64,000 bases of DNA from Sphingomonas glacialis. GTDB taxonomy: Bacteria; Pseudomonadota; Alphaproteobacteria; Sphingomonadales; Sphingomonadaceae. Positions within the stretch are counted from its first letter, which is position 1. The number at the start of each line of letters is the position of its first letter. Where the stretch lies: NCBI RefSeq assembly GCF_014653575.1, contig NZ_BNAQ01000001.1, positions 310,001 through 374,000 on the forward strand, written 5' to 3'. Below are positions 33,680-43,686 of the stretch, piece after piece. The notes under the pieces are model-generated. The model was not told the origin of the DNA. It worked only from the letters and a program-made list of their open reading frames with translations, and did no database searches. A program made the position numbers and the translations under genes.

Positions 33680-34812
33680 GCCGCGCTCCGGGCGCTGCGC
33701 GCGATCAGCAGCACCGCGCCGCCACCCGCAATCGCGACATAGGCGAGCAGCGCGAGGATCGGCCCGACCGCCGACCCCGCCGCATCCCCGACAAACTGCC
33801 CCATCTGCAGCGCGAGGTAATGCGTCAACGGCAGGATCGCACTGACGATCCGCGCAAAGCCGCTGCCGCCATCGAGCGGCAAGGTCGCTCCTGAAAAGGC
33901 GAGCGCCGATCCGGCATAAACCGCGCTCGCCGAGAGCCCCGTCGAGGTCTCTCGCGTCACCGCGACGAGCAGTGCCGAGATGCACGCCGTACCGAGGTAG
34001 AAAAGCGACTGCCCTGCGACGATCAGCGCGATGCTCCCCTCGACCCGCCACCCGCGCGCGAGCGTCAGGTAGAGCAACCAGGCAACACCCCACAGGCTCA
34101 TCGCCGCGACATAGGGCAGCAGCTTGCCGAACACCGCGCCCGCGACACCGCCGCTCGCGCGGGCCCAAGCGGAGAGCGATTTGTCGCGGAGTTCGCGGCC
34201 GAGCGCCATCACCGTCACGCAGGCGGTCAGCAGGTGGAGCACCGCCGGATTGATCAACGAGAGCAAATACCATTCGAAACTCGTCGCGGCGTTGTACAGC
34301 GCGGTCACTTGCACGGTGAGCGGCGTCACGCGCAGCGGTGGCAGTCCGTGAGCGCTCAACTGCGCGGCGACGAGCTCTGTGCTCGCCGCGGTCACCGCGC
34401 TCGATATCCCGCGCACCGCCTGCGTGCCGGTCGAGAGAAAGCTCGCTTGGTAACGGATGTGGATCGCCGGCGCTGTACCGCGTGCCACCCCCCGCCCGAC
34501 GCCACGCGGGATCTCGACGATCGCCCAGGCCTGCTCGCGCCGCACCAGCGTCATCGCATCGGGCAAATCCCCCCCGACCGAGACGATCCGCACCGCCGGC
34601 GACGCATCGACCGCACGCACGATCGCGCGGCTTGCGCTGGTCGCGTCATGATCGACCACCGCGATCGGAAGTTCACGCGCGACGCCTCCAAACAGCATAG
34701 CCCCCATCGCGAACAGCAAGGCGGCGGGCATCAGCGTCAGCATCGCGAGATCCCAGCGGCAGCCGCGCAAGTGCGCGAGCTCCGCCGACAGCGCGCGCGC
34801 GAACGCGCTCAT
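33676..34812 (-). CDS. ABC-2 type transporter permease (YhhJ-like), proximal copy
   Basis: A 378-residue paralogue of the next permease. The N-terminal helix (LTLMPAALLFAMGAMLF) leads to an extracytoplasmic domain (ELPIAVVDHDATSASRAIV, AIVEIPRGVGRGV) and a C-terminal set of helices, including LINPAVLHLLTACVTVMAL and YAGSALAFSGATLPLDGG. The two permeases would form a heterodimeric pore. The start overlaps the HlyD-type gene stop by 4 bp. As in the neighbour, the energising ATPase must come from elsewhere in the genome if the system is active. Confidence 0.88.
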   Translation of the reverse strand: MSAFARALSAELAHLRGCRWDLAMLTLMPAALLFAMGAMLFGGVARELPIAVVDHDATSASRAIVRAVDASPAVRIVSVGGDLPDAMTLVRREQAWAIVEIPRGVGRGVARGTAPAIHIRYQASFLSTGTQAVRGISSAVTAASTELVAAQLSAHGLPPLRVTPLTVQVTALYNAATSFEWYLLSLINPAVLHLLTACVTVMALGRELRDKSLSAWARASGGVAGAVFGKLLPYVAAMSLWGVAWLLYLTLARGWRVEGSIALIVAGQSLFYLGTACISALLVAVTRETSTGLSASAVYAGSALAFSGATLPLDGGSGFARIVSAILPLTHYLALQMGQFVGDAAGSAVGPILALLAYVAIAGGGAVLLIARSARSAA

Positions 34813-35807
34813 TGCGGCCAGTCGAACAATACGCTCATGCCCGGCCGCAGATTGGCGAGCGTACCGACCGGGCGCATCCGGACCTCGAACGAGCGCACGT
34901 CATAGCCCGACGATTGCCGCGTCGCGCGCCACGTCGCAAAATCCGCCCGCGGCGCGATGCTATAGATGCGGAAGCTCGCGGTCGCGCCGAGCGCGGGCAC
35001 CTTGCCGCGCAGCACCTTGCCCATCGCGATGCCGCGATACTGGTCCTCGCGCACCGTCATCGACACCCACGGATGCGCGACGTCGATCACTTGATAGGCG
35101 GGCACAATCGGGCTGACGACCTCGCCCGGCTGGACGAGCTTGCGCGAGACTTCGCCCGCGATCGGCGAGACCAGCCGCGTCTCGCCGCCAAGCGCGGTCG
35201 CTGTAGTGAGCGCGGCGCGCGCGATATCGACCTGCGCCGCCGCCACCGCCTTGTTCTGCGGCCGCGCGCCCGCCAACGCCTTGAGATATTGCTGGCGTGC
35301 CGCCTCGGCCTGGCGCGCGCTGCTGTCGCGCGCGGCAACGGCTTCGTCACGCCGCTGCGCCGCGATCACGCCCTCGGCATAGAGCGTCTCCGACCGGCGG
35401 CTGGTGACTTGCGCCAGATTGGCGACCGATTGCGCCGCCAACCAGACCGCCTTTACGCTCGCGACATCCTCGGCGCGCGCGCCCTGCTCGGTCTCGGACT
35501 GGACTGCCTGCGCACTTTGCAAAGCGCCCTTGGCCTGCGCTTGTCCGCCCGCGATCTCGGGGCTCGACAATTCCGCGAGCACTTGCCCGGCACGGACGTG
35601 CGCGCCCTCATCGACGAACAGCCGATCGACGCGCGCAAGCGCCTTGGTCGCGACATTGACCTCGTCGGCATCGACCATCCCCTGCAACTGCTCAGGCGCG
35701 GGCCGGCTGGCGAGCCACAGGCCAATCGCGAGCAGGATCGCGACGAGGACCAGCGCGGCGTAGAACAGCGGCAGGAGATTGCGCTTGCTACGCGGACTGT
35801 CGGTCAT
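34809..35807 (-). CDS. HlyD-family membrane-fusion protein of the ABC-2 exporter
   Basis: A 332-residue adaptor. A single N-terminal helix (LLPLFYAALVLVAILLAIGLW) is followed by a lipoyl half (VNVATKALARVDRLFVDEGA, VRAGQVLAELSS), a long alpha hairpin (about 90-200, rich in Ala and Gln), the second lipoyl half (LVSPIAGEVSRKLVQPGEVV) and a beta-barrel. It is the YhiI/YbhG type seen with ABC-2 permeases. It overlaps TolC upstream and the proximal permease downstream by 4 bp each, so the four proteins should be made together. Confidence 0.92.
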   Translation of the reverse strand: MTDSPRSKRNLLPLFYAALVLVAILLAIGLWLASRPAPEQLQGMVDADEVNVATKALARVDRLFVDEGAHVRAGQVLAELSSPEIAGGQAQAKGALQSAQAVQSETEQGARAEDVASVKAVWLAAQSVANLAQVTSRRSETLYAEGVIAAQRRDEAVAARDSSARQAEAARQQYLKALAGARPQNKAVAAAQVDIARAALTTATALGGETRLVSPIAGEVSRKLVQPGEVVSPIVPAYQVIDVAHPWVSMTVREDQYRGIAMGKVLRGKVPALGATASFRIYSIAPRADFATWRATRQSSGYDVRSFEVRMRPVGTLANLRPGMSVLFDWPQ

Positions 35808-37291
35808 GGCGTCACGGCCCCCAGGCGGTGGTCGGCGCGCGCGAGATAGCCGCCGAAACTGTCGAGCTGATGGCTGGCGACAAGCAGCCCCGCCAGCGCG
35901 AGATCATATTCATACGCCGCGGCAATCCGTTGCGTGCGGACCGTCGCGATCGCCGCCTGCGCATCGATCACCGCCGCCGAGGTCGCCTCGCCCTCGCGGA
36001 ACGAGAGTTCCTGCACACGCAGATTCTCCTCCGCCGCGGCAACGCTGCTGTCGAGCGAGAGAAAGGTGCGCCGCGCGGTTTCGGTCAGGTCATAAGCGCG
36101 GATCGTCTGCGTCGCGATCGTCTTGCGGATTTCGGCCGCGCCGTCGGCGGCCGCGCGCTCGCGTTCGTGCGCCGCATCGAGCGTACGGCGCCGGTCGACG
36201 TTCGACAGCAAGGTCATCCGCACCGCGACCCCGGCGATCCAGTCGGGCTCGGTCGGCAGCGCATCGTTGCGATTGAGATTATACTCGCCGAACGCGAACG
36301 CCTGCGGGCGATAGCGCGAGCGCGCCAGATCGACCCCGGCCGCGGCGACCGCGCGCGCCGCATCGGCACCGCGCGCCTGCGGATGATCGCTTGCGGCGAG
36401 GAACTCGGCCTTGGGCGGCAACGGCTGGGCGTTGACGAAGAGCGCCGTGGTCGGCTGCACCCCACCCTCGGCATCGAGCAGCCGCGCGAGCGTATCACGC
36501 GCGGTCGCCGCCTCGAGATCGGCGCGCAGATAGGCGCGGTCGGCGGCATCGCGCGCGACTTGGACCTCGAGCACGCGGGCATGCGACAACACGCCTTGCT
36601 GCTCGAGCTTGCGCGCGTCGGAAAGATGGCGGTCAAAGCCGTCGCGCGTCGCGCGCGTCGAGGCAGCGAGCTGTTCGGCGACTTGCTGCCCGAAATAGGT
36701 GCGGACCAGGTTGAGCTGCGACAGATCGCGCCCCTGCGCCTGCGTCGCCTCGGCGATCGCGACGCCGGCCTGCGCGCCACGCTGGATCGCGGGGATCGCA
36801 CCGCCGGTGTAGAGCGGCAGCGCGGCTGTCACCGTCGGGCGAAACGCCGTATCGCGCGTCTGGAAGCGCAGCGTATCCGGGATCGCCGACACTAACCCTG
36901 GCAGCGCCGCGCCGACGCGTTGCGTCACCTGGCTGACGATTTCCTGAAAGCCCGGCGGGAATTGCCCGGGCAAGCCGGCGAGAAAGTCGGTGGTCGCTCC
37001 GGTCAGGTCGCTTTTGCTCCCCGACAGGTCGATCGCAAGCGTCTTCTGATATTCGACAACGCTCGCCGAGGCGGAGACAACGGGCCGCCGCAATGCCTTC
37101 AGCGCGTCTGCCGTGGCCTGTGCCGCCCGGACCTCGTGATCCGCAGCACTCAGCGCGCGCGAGCCCTTGCCCAGCGCCTGCGATGCCGCCTCGAAGCTCA
37201 TCGCCACCGGCGGCGCGACATCCTGCGCCGCAGCGGGCAGCGCAAGAAAAAGACTCACGCCTGCCGCACCAAAGGAAAGCAAATGGGCCAT
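35804..37291 (-). CDS. TolC-family outer-membrane channel
   Basis: A 495-residue outer-membrane efflux protein. The signal peptide (MAHLLSFGAAGVSLFLALPA, cleavage near AAA-QD) is followed by two repeats of long helices with short beta strands (e.g. SASVVEYQKTLAIDLSG, RAYDLTETARRTFLSLDSSV). No lipobox is present, unlike the NodT protein at 2860-4263. It is first in the minus-strand exporter operon and should form its outer-membrane exit. No clear ribosome binding site precedes the chosen ATG, and the start was set by the signal peptide. Confidence 0.9.
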   Translation of the reverse strand: MAHLLSFGAAGVSLFLALPAAAQDVAPPVAMSFEAASQALGKGSRALSAADHEVRAAQATADALKALRRPVVSASASVVEYQKTLAIDLSGSKSDLTGATTDFLAGLPGQFPPGFQEIVSQVTQRVGAALPGLVSAIPDTLRFQTRDTAFRPTVTAALPLYTGGAIPAIQRGAQAGVAIAEATQAQGRDLSQLNLVRTYFGQQVAEQLAASTRATRDGFDRHLSDARKLEQQGVLSHARVLEVQVARDAADRAYLRADLEAATARDTLARLLDAEGGVQPTTALFVNAQPLPPKAEFLAASDHPQARGADAARAVAAAGVDLARSRYRPQAFAFGEYNLNRNDALPTEPDWIAGVAVRMTLLSNVDRRRTLDAAHERERAAADGAAEIRKTIATQTIRAYDLTETARRTFLSLDSSVAAAEENLRVQELSFREGEATSAAVIDAQAAIATVRTQRIAAAYEYDLALAGLLVASHQLDSFGGYLARADHRLGAVTP

Positions 37292-37442
37292 GTCGCCGCC
37301 ATGCCTCGACTACGGTCCCCGGCGCAAGTCGAAGCGCGCAGAGGCGGGCGCCCTCAGTACGGATTGCCATTGCGTCCGAGAACGCTTGTCTCGGACGTGC
37401 ATCGATCAAACCTTATGGTAGCTGACGGCAAGCCAGCCAAGG

Positions 37443-37769
37443 TCACGCCAGTTCGAGCGTCCGGTCCGTCAACCGCGCGAACGCGACATCGTCGAGCGGC
37501 TCGCGGAATTGGCAACCCGCCTGATATTCGTCGGCCCAGATGATCGTCGCGACGATCTGGCCGATCTTGGGCAACGTCAGCCAGATCATCGCCCCCTTGG
37601 TCATCGGCGAATAGGTGTGGATCTTGGCGCCGTGCAGCGAGACGTCGGTCACCTTGCACAAGGCGCGATCGAGACCGCCGCGGCCCATCTTGGCATCGAG
37701 CGAGATCGGCGAACGCGGACTGCGACGGCGATCGGGTCTGACGGCGGGTTCGAATTCGGCGGCGATCAT
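37443..37769 (-). CDS. PilZ-domain protein, probable c-di-GMP receptor
   Basis: A 108-residue single-domain PilZ protein. The c-di-GMP binding signature is present in two parts: an Arg-rich N-terminal RxxxR-like stretch (RPDRRRSPRSPI) and DVSLHGAKI, matching D/NxSxxG, before a beta-barrel. Such proteins bind cyclic di-GMP and modulate partner proteins in motility, adhesion or envelope synthesis. No enzymatic or output domain is attached. It is isolated, with 182 bp to the rpmE gene upstream and 151 bp before the TolC gene. Confidence 0.87.
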   Translation of the reverse strand: MIAAEFEPAVRPDRRRSPRSPISLDAKMGRGGLDRALCKVTDVSLHGAKIHTYSPMTKGAMIWLTLPKIGQIVATIIWADEYQAGCQFREPLDDVAFARLTDRTLELA

Positions 37770-37879
37770 CGGCGGTTCCTTCCCGCGCCATTCGCGGGAG
37801 ACGAAATCTTATGCCGGTATCGTTAAAGCGCGGTTAGCGATGCTGCCCCGCGGCGATTTTCCGTGGCCCCAAAACAGAA

Positions 37880-37912
37880 CCGGCCCGCTCCCCGTGATGG
37901 GGAACGAGCCGG
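37880..37912 (-). terminator. rho-independent terminator of rpmE
   Basis: On the minus strand a 14-bp G/C-rich stem (CCGGCTCG... with ...CGGGCCGG) with a short loop is followed by TTCTGTTTT. It lies about 40 bp after the L31 stop codon and ends the fabZ-L31 transcript. Confidence 0.8.
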
Positions 37913-37951
37913 CTCGATCCACGCAGCGCCGTGCGGCGCTGGTCGAGATGC

Positions 37952-38185
37952 TTACTTCTTGCCGATCGACGACATCGCGCCGAAACGCTTGTTGAAGCGC
38001 GCGACCTGGCCGCCTGCATCGAGCATCGTGCCGCGCCCGCCGGTCCATGCCGGATGCGCCAGCGGATCGATGTCGAGCGTCATCAGATCGCCTTCCTTGC
38101 CCCAGGTGGTGCGGGTCTGGAACTGCGTGCCGTCGGTCATCTGCACCGTGATGGTGTGATAATCGGGGTGAATGCCTTTTTTCAC
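37952..38185 (-). CDS. rpmE: 50S ribosomal protein L31
   Basis: A 77-residue ribosomal protein bL31. The family start [14 protein letters not shown] and the [18 protein letters not shown] and FNKRFG segments are diagnostic. It lacks the Cys zinc site of L31 type A in many bacteria, as is usual in Alphaproteobacteria. It binds the large subunit and forms a bridge to the 30S head. The GTG start is preceded by GGAGA, and a strong terminator follows. Confidence 0.95.
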   Translation of the reverse strand: MKKGIHPDYHTITVQMTDGTQFQTRTTWGKEGDLMTLDIDPLAHPAWTGGRGTMLDAGGQVARFNKRFGAMSSIGKK

Positions 38186-38266
38186 GTCTAAATCTCCGAA
38201 GAGCCGCTGGTTACCGACCAGCAGCGAAGTCGCGGCCCCTAGCAGGGCGCAGCGGTCTTTGCAAAC

Positions 38267-38485
38267 TCAACCGCCCCGCAATCCCCACCAGCGGCGCAGC
38301 GCGATCAGCGACCAGATCGCCTCGACGCCGCCGAACGGCCAGGCGCCCTGCAGGAAGCCGTAGGTCGAGCCGAGCACGCAGGCCCCGGCAAAGCCGAGGA
38401 CCCACCAGGACGATCGCTGCTCGAAGGCGTAGCAGACCAGCATCGCCGACACGGCAAACAGGCCGAACCAGGTCAGCGCGTCCAT
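38267..38485 (-). CDS. small hypothetical membrane protein
   Basis: A 72-residue protein with about three hydrophobic segments (LTWFGLFAVSAMLVCYAF, WWVLGFAGACVLGSTYGFL, GGVEAIWSLIALRRWW) and few charged residues. Its start shares bases with the fabZ stop (TAATG), so it is co-translated with fabZ. I do not recognise a named family with confidence; the layout slightly resembles YgjV-like small inner-membrane proteins. The function is unknown. It ends 81 bp before the L31 start. Confidence 0.65.
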   Translation of the reverse strand: MDALTWFGLFAVSAMLVCYAFEQRSSWWVLGFAGACVLGSTYGFLQGAWPFGGVEAIWSLIALRRWWGLRGG

Positions 38486-38961
38486 TACGCCTTGGGCGGA
38501 TCGGCGATCATCGCGGTGAAATTGGCTTCCGCGGCGAGCTGCCCGTCGATCGTAGCGCGGCCTGCGAACTTGCAGACGCTCGAGCGCTTTTGGACGAATT
38601 CGACCTCGAGCTTGAGCAGCACGCCCGGCTCGACGGGTTTACGAAACTTCGCGCCGTCGATAGCCATGAAATAGACGAGCTTGCCCGAGCCGGCGAGCCC
38701 GAGCGATTCGACGGCAAGGATCCCGGCAGCTTGCGCCATCGCTTCGACGATCAGCACGCCCGGCATGATCGGCCGCCCCGGGAAATGCCCCTGGAAGAAC
38801 TGCTCGTTGATCGTCACCGCCTTGATCGCGGTGATCGACCGGTCGAGGATGAGTTCCTCGACACGGTCGACCAACAGCATCGGATACCGGTGCGGCAGCG
38901 CCGCCATGACCCGCCCGATATCGAGCGGGCCAAGCGGGCCCCTGCTTTCGCTATCGCTCAT
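38485..38961 (-). CDS. fabZ: 3-hydroxyacyl-ACP dehydratase FabZ
   Basis: A 158-residue hot-dog fold dehydratase of fatty-acid synthesis. It removes water from beta-hydroxyacyl-ACP to trans-2-enoyl-ACP. The catalytic His59 is in [14 protein letters not shown] and Glu73 in [23 protein letters not shown] near the N-terminus is the usual FabZ start. It lies in the bamA-ompH-fabZ block that precedes lipid A genes in many proteobacteria, although lpxD/lpxA are not present here. It is 5 bp from the ompH-like gene. Confidence 0.96.
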   Translation of the reverse strand: MSDSESRGPLGPLDIGRVMAALPHRYPMLLVDRVEELILDRSITAIKAVTINEQFFQGHFPGRPIMPGVLIVEAMAQAAGILAVESLGLAGSGKLVYFMAIDGAKFRKPVEPGVLLKLEVEFVQKRSSVCKFAGRATIDGQLAAEANFTAMIADPPKA

Positions 38962-38966
38962 CGGGC

Positions 38967-39698
38967 TCAGCGGCCCGATGGCGCCTTGGCGCCGGCAGCC
39001 GGTGCTGCGGCTGCGCCACCAGCCTGCTGCGCCTGCGCGCGACGCACGGCCGAGAGATAGACGAGCTGCTGGAACTGCTGCTGCAGCTGCGCGGTCTGCT
39101 GGCTCGGCTGCCAGTTGGCGGGCGGCGTGATCGACACTGTCGGGTTTGCGGCGTCGAGGGCGGCCTTGATCTCGTCGGTCATGTCGACTGCCGGAGCGCT
39201 GTACTGGACCGAATTGGCCGAGAGCAGCAAGCTGATCTTCTTCGAATCGACGACGGTCTTCACCGCAGCCGAATACTTCTGCGAGATCTGCTCGATCGCC
39301 CAGGCCTGGGCGCGCGTCGCAGGTGCGCTGAGACGTGCGGACTCGGCCTGCGCGGTCTTCTGCGCGGCTTCCATCTTGGCGAGGATCGGGTTGCGCGCGG
39401 CCTGGGCAGCGGCGATTTCCTCGTCCGACAGGCGCTTGTCCTTGTTGGTGTCGAGCGGCGCGCCGAGCGTTGCCATTTCGGTCTGCAGCGCAGCCTGACG
39501 TGCGCTCGCCTGGTCGAGCTGCGCCTTGTAGGTCGTGCTGATCGACTGGTTGGCGGCGTCGAGCGCCTTCGCGGTCAGGATCACCGTCTCGGGATCGGAG
39601 ATCGCCACGCCATTGGCCTGTGCAAATGCCGAATTCGCCATCGCGAGCGCCGGCACAATCGCCGCGCAACCCAGCATGAGCTTCTGGTACGTCTTCAT
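38967..39698 (-). CDS. OmpH/Skp-family periplasmic chaperone
   Basis: A 243-residue secreted protein. The signal peptide ([21 protein letters not shown], cleavage near AFA-QA) precedes a long helical coiled-coil region (about 45-150) and a beta-like core, as in Skp, which holds unfolded outer-membrane proteins and passes them to BamA. A Gln-rich stretch and an Ala/Gly-rich tail ([18 protein letters not shown]) extend it beyond E. coli Skp (161 residues). An EF-hand-like [12 protein letters not shown] loop sits inside the coiled-coil region. It overlaps the bamA stop by one base, so the two are coupled. Confidence 0.87.
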   Translation of the reverse strand: MKTYQKLMLGCAAIVPALAMANSAFAQANGVAISDPETVILTAKALDAANQSISTTYKAQLDQASARQAALQTEMATLGAPLDTNKDKRLSDEEIAAAQAARNPILAKMEAAQKTAQAESARLSAPATRAQAWAIEQISQKYSAAVKTVVDSKKISLLLSANSVQYSAPAVDMTDEIKAALDAANPTVSITPPANWQPSQQTAQLQQQFQQLVYLSAVRRAQAQQAGGAAAAPAAGAKAPSGR

Positions 39699-42484
39699 CA
39701 GAACTGTGTCCCTACGTTGAAAGTAACGAGTTTCGAGTCGTCGCTCTTATCCTTGAGCAACGCATAAGCAAGATCGATCCGCAGCGGACCGAACGGCGAG
39801 TTCCAGTTGACGCCCGCACCGACCGAAATACGCGGCCGCGGCGAATCGCCCCCGAAGGTTTCCTTGAACGGCGCGTTCGAACTGGTCGAGGCGACATTGG
39901 TCGACGTCCCGGTGCACGCCCCACCGATCGTCGACGAATAGCCGACTGCGCAGGTCGTGGCCGAACCCGGGTTCGTTGCATCGGTATTCGGCACCACATA
40001 GAGCGGACTGCCATTCGTCGCGTAGTTTTGCGTAATCAACGGCAGGTAGGTGATGCTTCCATCGGACTCTATCCGCGTTGGGAACTGACCGCCCTGCAAC
40101 ACTGGCGATGTGATTCCGAACAGCGCACCCGCCTGAACGTAGATCGACGGCCGCAGACCGAGTTCGCGCGCGCCCGCACCGAGCGGGATCTCCAGCTCGA
40201 GCTTGCCGAGGTAATAGGCGCGACCGCCGAGTGCATCGTCGGCGAGGAGCTGCGTACGATCGGTGACGACCGTCTGCTTGCCCGAAGCATCGGTCGTGAA
40301 GCTCTGCCGCTGGACGCGCGGGCCGACGCCGCGAATGTCGAAGCCGCGGAAATCGGGCTCGCCGAGATAGAAGCGATCGGTGATGCGGACATTGTCGATG
40401 CCGACGCCACGGCTCTTTTCGAGCGACTTGATATAGCCGCCCTCGACGTTGGCCGAAGCGATGAAGCCGCTGCCGATGTTGAAGAACTTCGAACCCTCGA
40501 ACTTGGTACGAATGTACTTCACGTCACCGCCGAGCCCGGCAAAATCCTGGCTGAAAATGAAGCGATGCCCCGCGGTCGGCCGCAAGCGGCTGTTGAGGCT
40601 GTCGTAGATCAGCGAATAGCCGACCGACGACGTCCAGCGATTGCCGATTGCGTCGCACAGATAACGCCCTGCCTGAAGCGGATCGCACCCGTCGTTGGAC
40701 GAGTTCCCGCGAATGCCGTCGAAATTGCTGTCGGTATAATAGGTCGACTTGTCCAACCCGACCTGATCGTACGACAGGCCATAGCGGCCGGCGAGCTGCC
40801 AATATTCGGTCAGCGGCACGCCCGAGCGGATCTGGAAGCCGGTCGACACCTGCGTATAGGTCGTCTGGCGCTGGTTATTGAGCGTGTAGTTGAACGCGTT
40901 GTAATCGCGCCGGAAGATGTCGCCACCGATCGCGATGTTCTTGTTGAACAGATACGGTTCGGTGAACCCCAGCTCGACCGACTTCGAATAGGTCGAATAG
41001 TTGACGCTCGCGCGCAGCTCCTGGCCCTTGCCGCGGAAGTTGCGCTGGCGGATCGAAGCCTGGATGATGAAGCGTTCGAGGCTCGAATAGCCAGCCGACA
41101 GCGACAGCTCGCCGGTCGACTTCTCCTCGAGGTTCGCGGTCAGCACGACGCGGTCGGGCGATGACCCTTGCGTCTGCTTGATCTCGAACTTGTCCTGGAA
41201 ATAGCCGAGCGAGTTGATGCGGTCCTGCGAGCGCTTGACCTGGAAGCTGTTGAACGCATCGCCCTCCGACAAACGGATCTCGCGACGGACGACCTTGTCC
41301 TGCGTCTGGGTGTTGCCGTTGATGTCGATCCGCTCGACATAGGTACGCTTGGCTTCGGCGATGTGGAAGTTGAGCCCCATCGTCAGCGTGTCTTTGTCAC
41401 GCGCGTAATCCGGGTTCACTTCGGTGAACGCGTAGCCGAACAGGCCGGCCGCTTCGCTCAGCGAATCGATCGCGGTTTCGACCTTCTTGGCGTCGTACCA
41501 ATCGCCCTTGTTGATGCCGAGGTTGGCGGCGAGCTTCTTGTTGTCGAAGTCGCGGATGTCGCTGTCGACGGTGATATCGCCGAACTTGTAGCGCTTCCCT
41601 TCCTCCACCACGTACGTGATGATGAAGTCCTTCTTGTCGGGCGTCAGCTCGGCGACCGCGGAGGTCACCTTGAAGTCGGCATAGCCCTCCGTCAGGTAGA
41701 ACTGCCGCAGCTTCTGCTGGTCGTATGCCAGGCGATCCTGATCATAGCTCGTGTTCGAGCTCAGCAGCGTGGTCAAGCGCGCTTGCTTGGTCGCCATCTG
41801 CTCTCGCAGCTTGCTGTCCGAATAGACCTCGTTGCCGAGGATGTTGATCTGGCGGACCTTCGACTTCGGGCCTTCCGAAACCTCGAAGATCACGTCGACG
41901 CGGTTCTGGTCGAGGCTGACCATCTTCGGCTCGACGACCGCAGCGAAGCGGCCCTGGCGACGATACAGTTCGACGATCCGTGCGACGTCCTGCCGGACCG
42001 CGGTGCGCGTGAAGATCTGGCGGGGGGCGAGTTTCACCTCCTTCTTGATCTTGTCTTCCTTGAGCCGCTTGTTGCCCTCGAAGATGACGCGGTTGATCAC
42101 CGGGTTCTCGCGAACGCGCAGCACCAGCTCGCCGGTATCGGCGCCGGCGATGATCACGTCGGCGAACAGTTCGCTCGCGTAGAGATCCTTGATCGCCTGA
42201 TCGAGCGTCTCGTTGGTGAACGCCTGCCCCGTCCGCAGCTTGGTATAGGACAGCACCGTCTCTGGCTCGAGCCGCTGCGCGCCTTCGACGCGGATCGACT
42301 TGATCGTACGCGACACGACCGGCGCGGCGGCAGCCACGACCGGAGGTGTGGCCTGCGCGGGAGCTGCGGCGGGCTGGCCCGTCGTCTGCGCCGACGCCGC
42401 GAGCGGAACGCCCGTCAGCATCGTGCCGGCGAGCAACACGGCGGTGGCCCGTGCGCCGAAATTGGAAACCTTGATCGCTGTCAC
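39698..42484 (-). CDS. bamA: outer-membrane protein assembly factor BamA
   Basis: A 928-residue Omp85 protein that inserts beta-barrel proteins into the outer membrane. A signal peptide ([17 protein letters not shown], cleavage near ASA-QT) is followed by an Ala/Pro-rich spacer, five POTRA domains (about 80-430) and a 16-strand barrel ending in Phe (TFNVGTQF). The POTRA start ([20 protein letters not shown]) and the barrel [11 protein letters not shown] region, which corresponds to the conserved VRGF/RGF loop motif, are diagnostic. The GTG at 42484 is chosen because the signal peptide follows it; the upstream frame is not signal-like. Essential gene. Confidence 0.95.
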   Translation of the reverse strand: MTAIKVSNFGARATAVLLAGTMLTGVPLAASAQTTGQPAAAPAQATPPVVAAAAPVVSRTIKSIRVEGAQRLEPETVLSYTKLRTGQAFTNETLDQAIKDLYASELFADVIIAGADTGELVLRVRENPVINRVIFEGNKRLKEDKIKKEVKLAPRQIFTRTAVRQDVARIVELYRRQGRFAAVVEPKMVSLDQNRVDVIFEVSEGPKSKVRQINILGNEVYSDSKLREQMATKQARLTTLLSSNTSYDQDRLAYDQQKLRQFYLTEGYADFKVTSAVAELTPDKKDFIITYVVEEGKRYKFGDITVDSDIRDFDNKKLAANLGINKGDWYDAKKVETAIDSLSEAAGLFGYAFTEVNPDYARDKDTLTMGLNFHIAEAKRTYVERIDINGNTQTQDKVVRREIRLSEGDAFNSFQVKRSQDRINSLGYFQDKFEIKQTQGSSPDRVVLTANLEEKSTGELSLSAGYSSLERFIIQASIRQRNFRGKGQELRASVNYSTYSKSVELGFTEPYLFNKNIAIGGDIFRRDYNAFNYTLNNQRQTTYTQVSTGFQIRSGVPLTEYWQLAGRYGLSYDQVGLDKSTYYTDSNFDGIRGNSSNDGCDPLQAGRYLCDAIGNRWTSSVGYSLIYDSLNSRLRPTAGHRFIFSQDFAGLGGDVKYIRTKFEGSKFFNIGSGFIASANVEGGYIKSLEKSRGVGIDNVRITDRFYLGEPDFRGFDIRGVGPRVQRQSFTTDASGKQTVVTDRTQLLADDALGGRAYYLGKLELEIPLGAGARELGLRPSIYVQAGALFGITSPVLQGGQFPTRIESDGSITYLPLITQNYATNGSPLYVVPNTDATNPGSATTCAVGYSSTIGGACTGTSTNVASTSSNAPFKETFGGDSPRPRISVGAGVNWNSPFGPLRIDLAYALLKDKSDDSKLVTFNVGTQF

Positions 42485-42552
42485 ATCCCACCCCAAATCG
42501 GAGAAAATTCCGCGTGGCCGATAAATCGTCGGCCCGCCCTGCCTTACAAGCG

Positions 42553-43686
42553 TCAACCGATCAAGCCGGTCAGCGACTTCCAGAGGCCAAATGCGCCGAG
42601 ATCGTTGATCGTTACCATGATCATCAGCGCGAGAATCGCCGCCAGCCCGCCGCGAAACGCCCATTCCTGGATTGCCGGCGTCACGGGCCTGCGCCGGATC
42701 GCCTCGATCGCGTAAAAGAACAGGTGCCCGCCATCGAGCAGAGGGACTGGCAATAAATTGATGAATCCGAGATTAATGGAAACCCCGGCGATCAGGAAGA
42801 TCAGGTCGGGCCAGCCGAGCGCGAGCTGTTCGCCAGACACCTTGGCAATGCGCAGCGGCCCGCCAAGTTCGTCGACCGAGCGCCGCCCGGTGATGATCTG
42901 GCCCAGGCCGTCGAGCGTTGTCCGCAGGATCTTGCCCGTCATTGCGACGCCGAACGCGGGCGCCTCGAGCAAGCTGACGGGGCGAGCGACGGGTGCGGTC
43001 GGGCCGATCCCGAGCAAGCCCTTCTTGAATTCGTTGCCGAAGCGATCGCGCTCGGTCGCGGTTCCGAGCACGGCTTCGCGCTCGACGGTTGCTCCGCCGC
43101 GGACGTAACTGACCATCACACGCTCGCCGGGGCGCAGCATGGCGAATTGCGCGACATCGTTGAAGGTCGCGATCGGGCGTCCGCCAAGCGCGGTGATGCG
43201 ATCACCCGGCTGCATGCCGATCGTCGACGCGGCGCTGCCGGGGCTGACCAGACCGACGACGGACGGCGTCCGGTCGACCCCGAAGGTCATGGCAAATCCC
43301 GAAAGGATGATGATCGCGACGATGAAATTGGTGATCGGCCCCGCTGCGACGACGATCGCGCGCTGCCACACCGGACGCGCCTGCAAAGTCCGCGCGCGCT
43401 CTTCGGGCGGAAGTTCGAGCCATGCCGGATCGGGGGCACTGGCGGCGTTGAGATCGCCCGCGAACTTCACATAGCCACCGAGCGGCAGCGCGCTGAACTT
43501 CCAGCGCGTTCCGCGGCGGTCGGTCCAGCCGAACAGCTCGTGGCCAAAGCCGATCGAAAATGCGTCGATCTTCACGCCGAACAACCGCCCGGCGAGATAG
43601 TGTCCAAGTTCGTGCAGAAAAACGAGCGGCCCGATGACGAGCGCAAAAGCGAGGACGGTAAGCAACAGGCCTGGGGATTGGCTCAA
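42553..43686 (-). CDS. rseP: site-2 protease RseP
   Basis: A 377-residue inner-membrane zinc metalloprotease. The active-site HELGH (His25, Glu26, His29) sits in the first helix, the PDZ domain (VGLVSPGSAASTIGMQPGDRITALGGRPI) follows, and the LLPVPLLDGGHLFF motif with the third metal ligand Asp lies in a C-terminal helix. RseP cleaves anti-sigma factors and leftover signal peptides in the membrane. Only one PDZ domain is clear, as is common in Alphaproteobacteria. It overlaps the dxr stop by 4 bp and is 68 bp before bamA. Confidence 0.95.
   Translation of the reverse strand: MSQSPGLLLTVLAFALVIGPLVFLHELGHYLAGRLFGVKIDAFSIGFGHELFGWTDRRGTRWKFSALPLGGYVKFAGDLNAASAPDPAWLELPPEERARTLQARPVWQRAIVVAAGPITNFIVAIIILSGFAMTFGVDRTPSVVGLVSPGSAASTIGMQPGDRITALGGRPIATFNDVAQFAMLRPGERVMVSYVRGGATVEREAVLGTATERDRFGNEFKKGLLGIGPTAPVARPVSLLEAPAFGVAMTGKILRTTLDGLGQIITGRRSVDELGGPLRIAKVSGEQLALGWPDLIFLIAGVSINLGFINLLPVPLLDGGHLFFYAIEAIRRRPVTPAIQEWAFRGGLAAILALMIMVTINDLGAFGLWKSLTGLIG

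Noticed and set aside
41168..42715. Long open frame on the plus strand antisense to bamA
   Set aside because: It is rich in Arg, Asp, Val and Leu with no fold signature; bamA on the other strand is unambiguous. Such antisense frames are a result of high GC.
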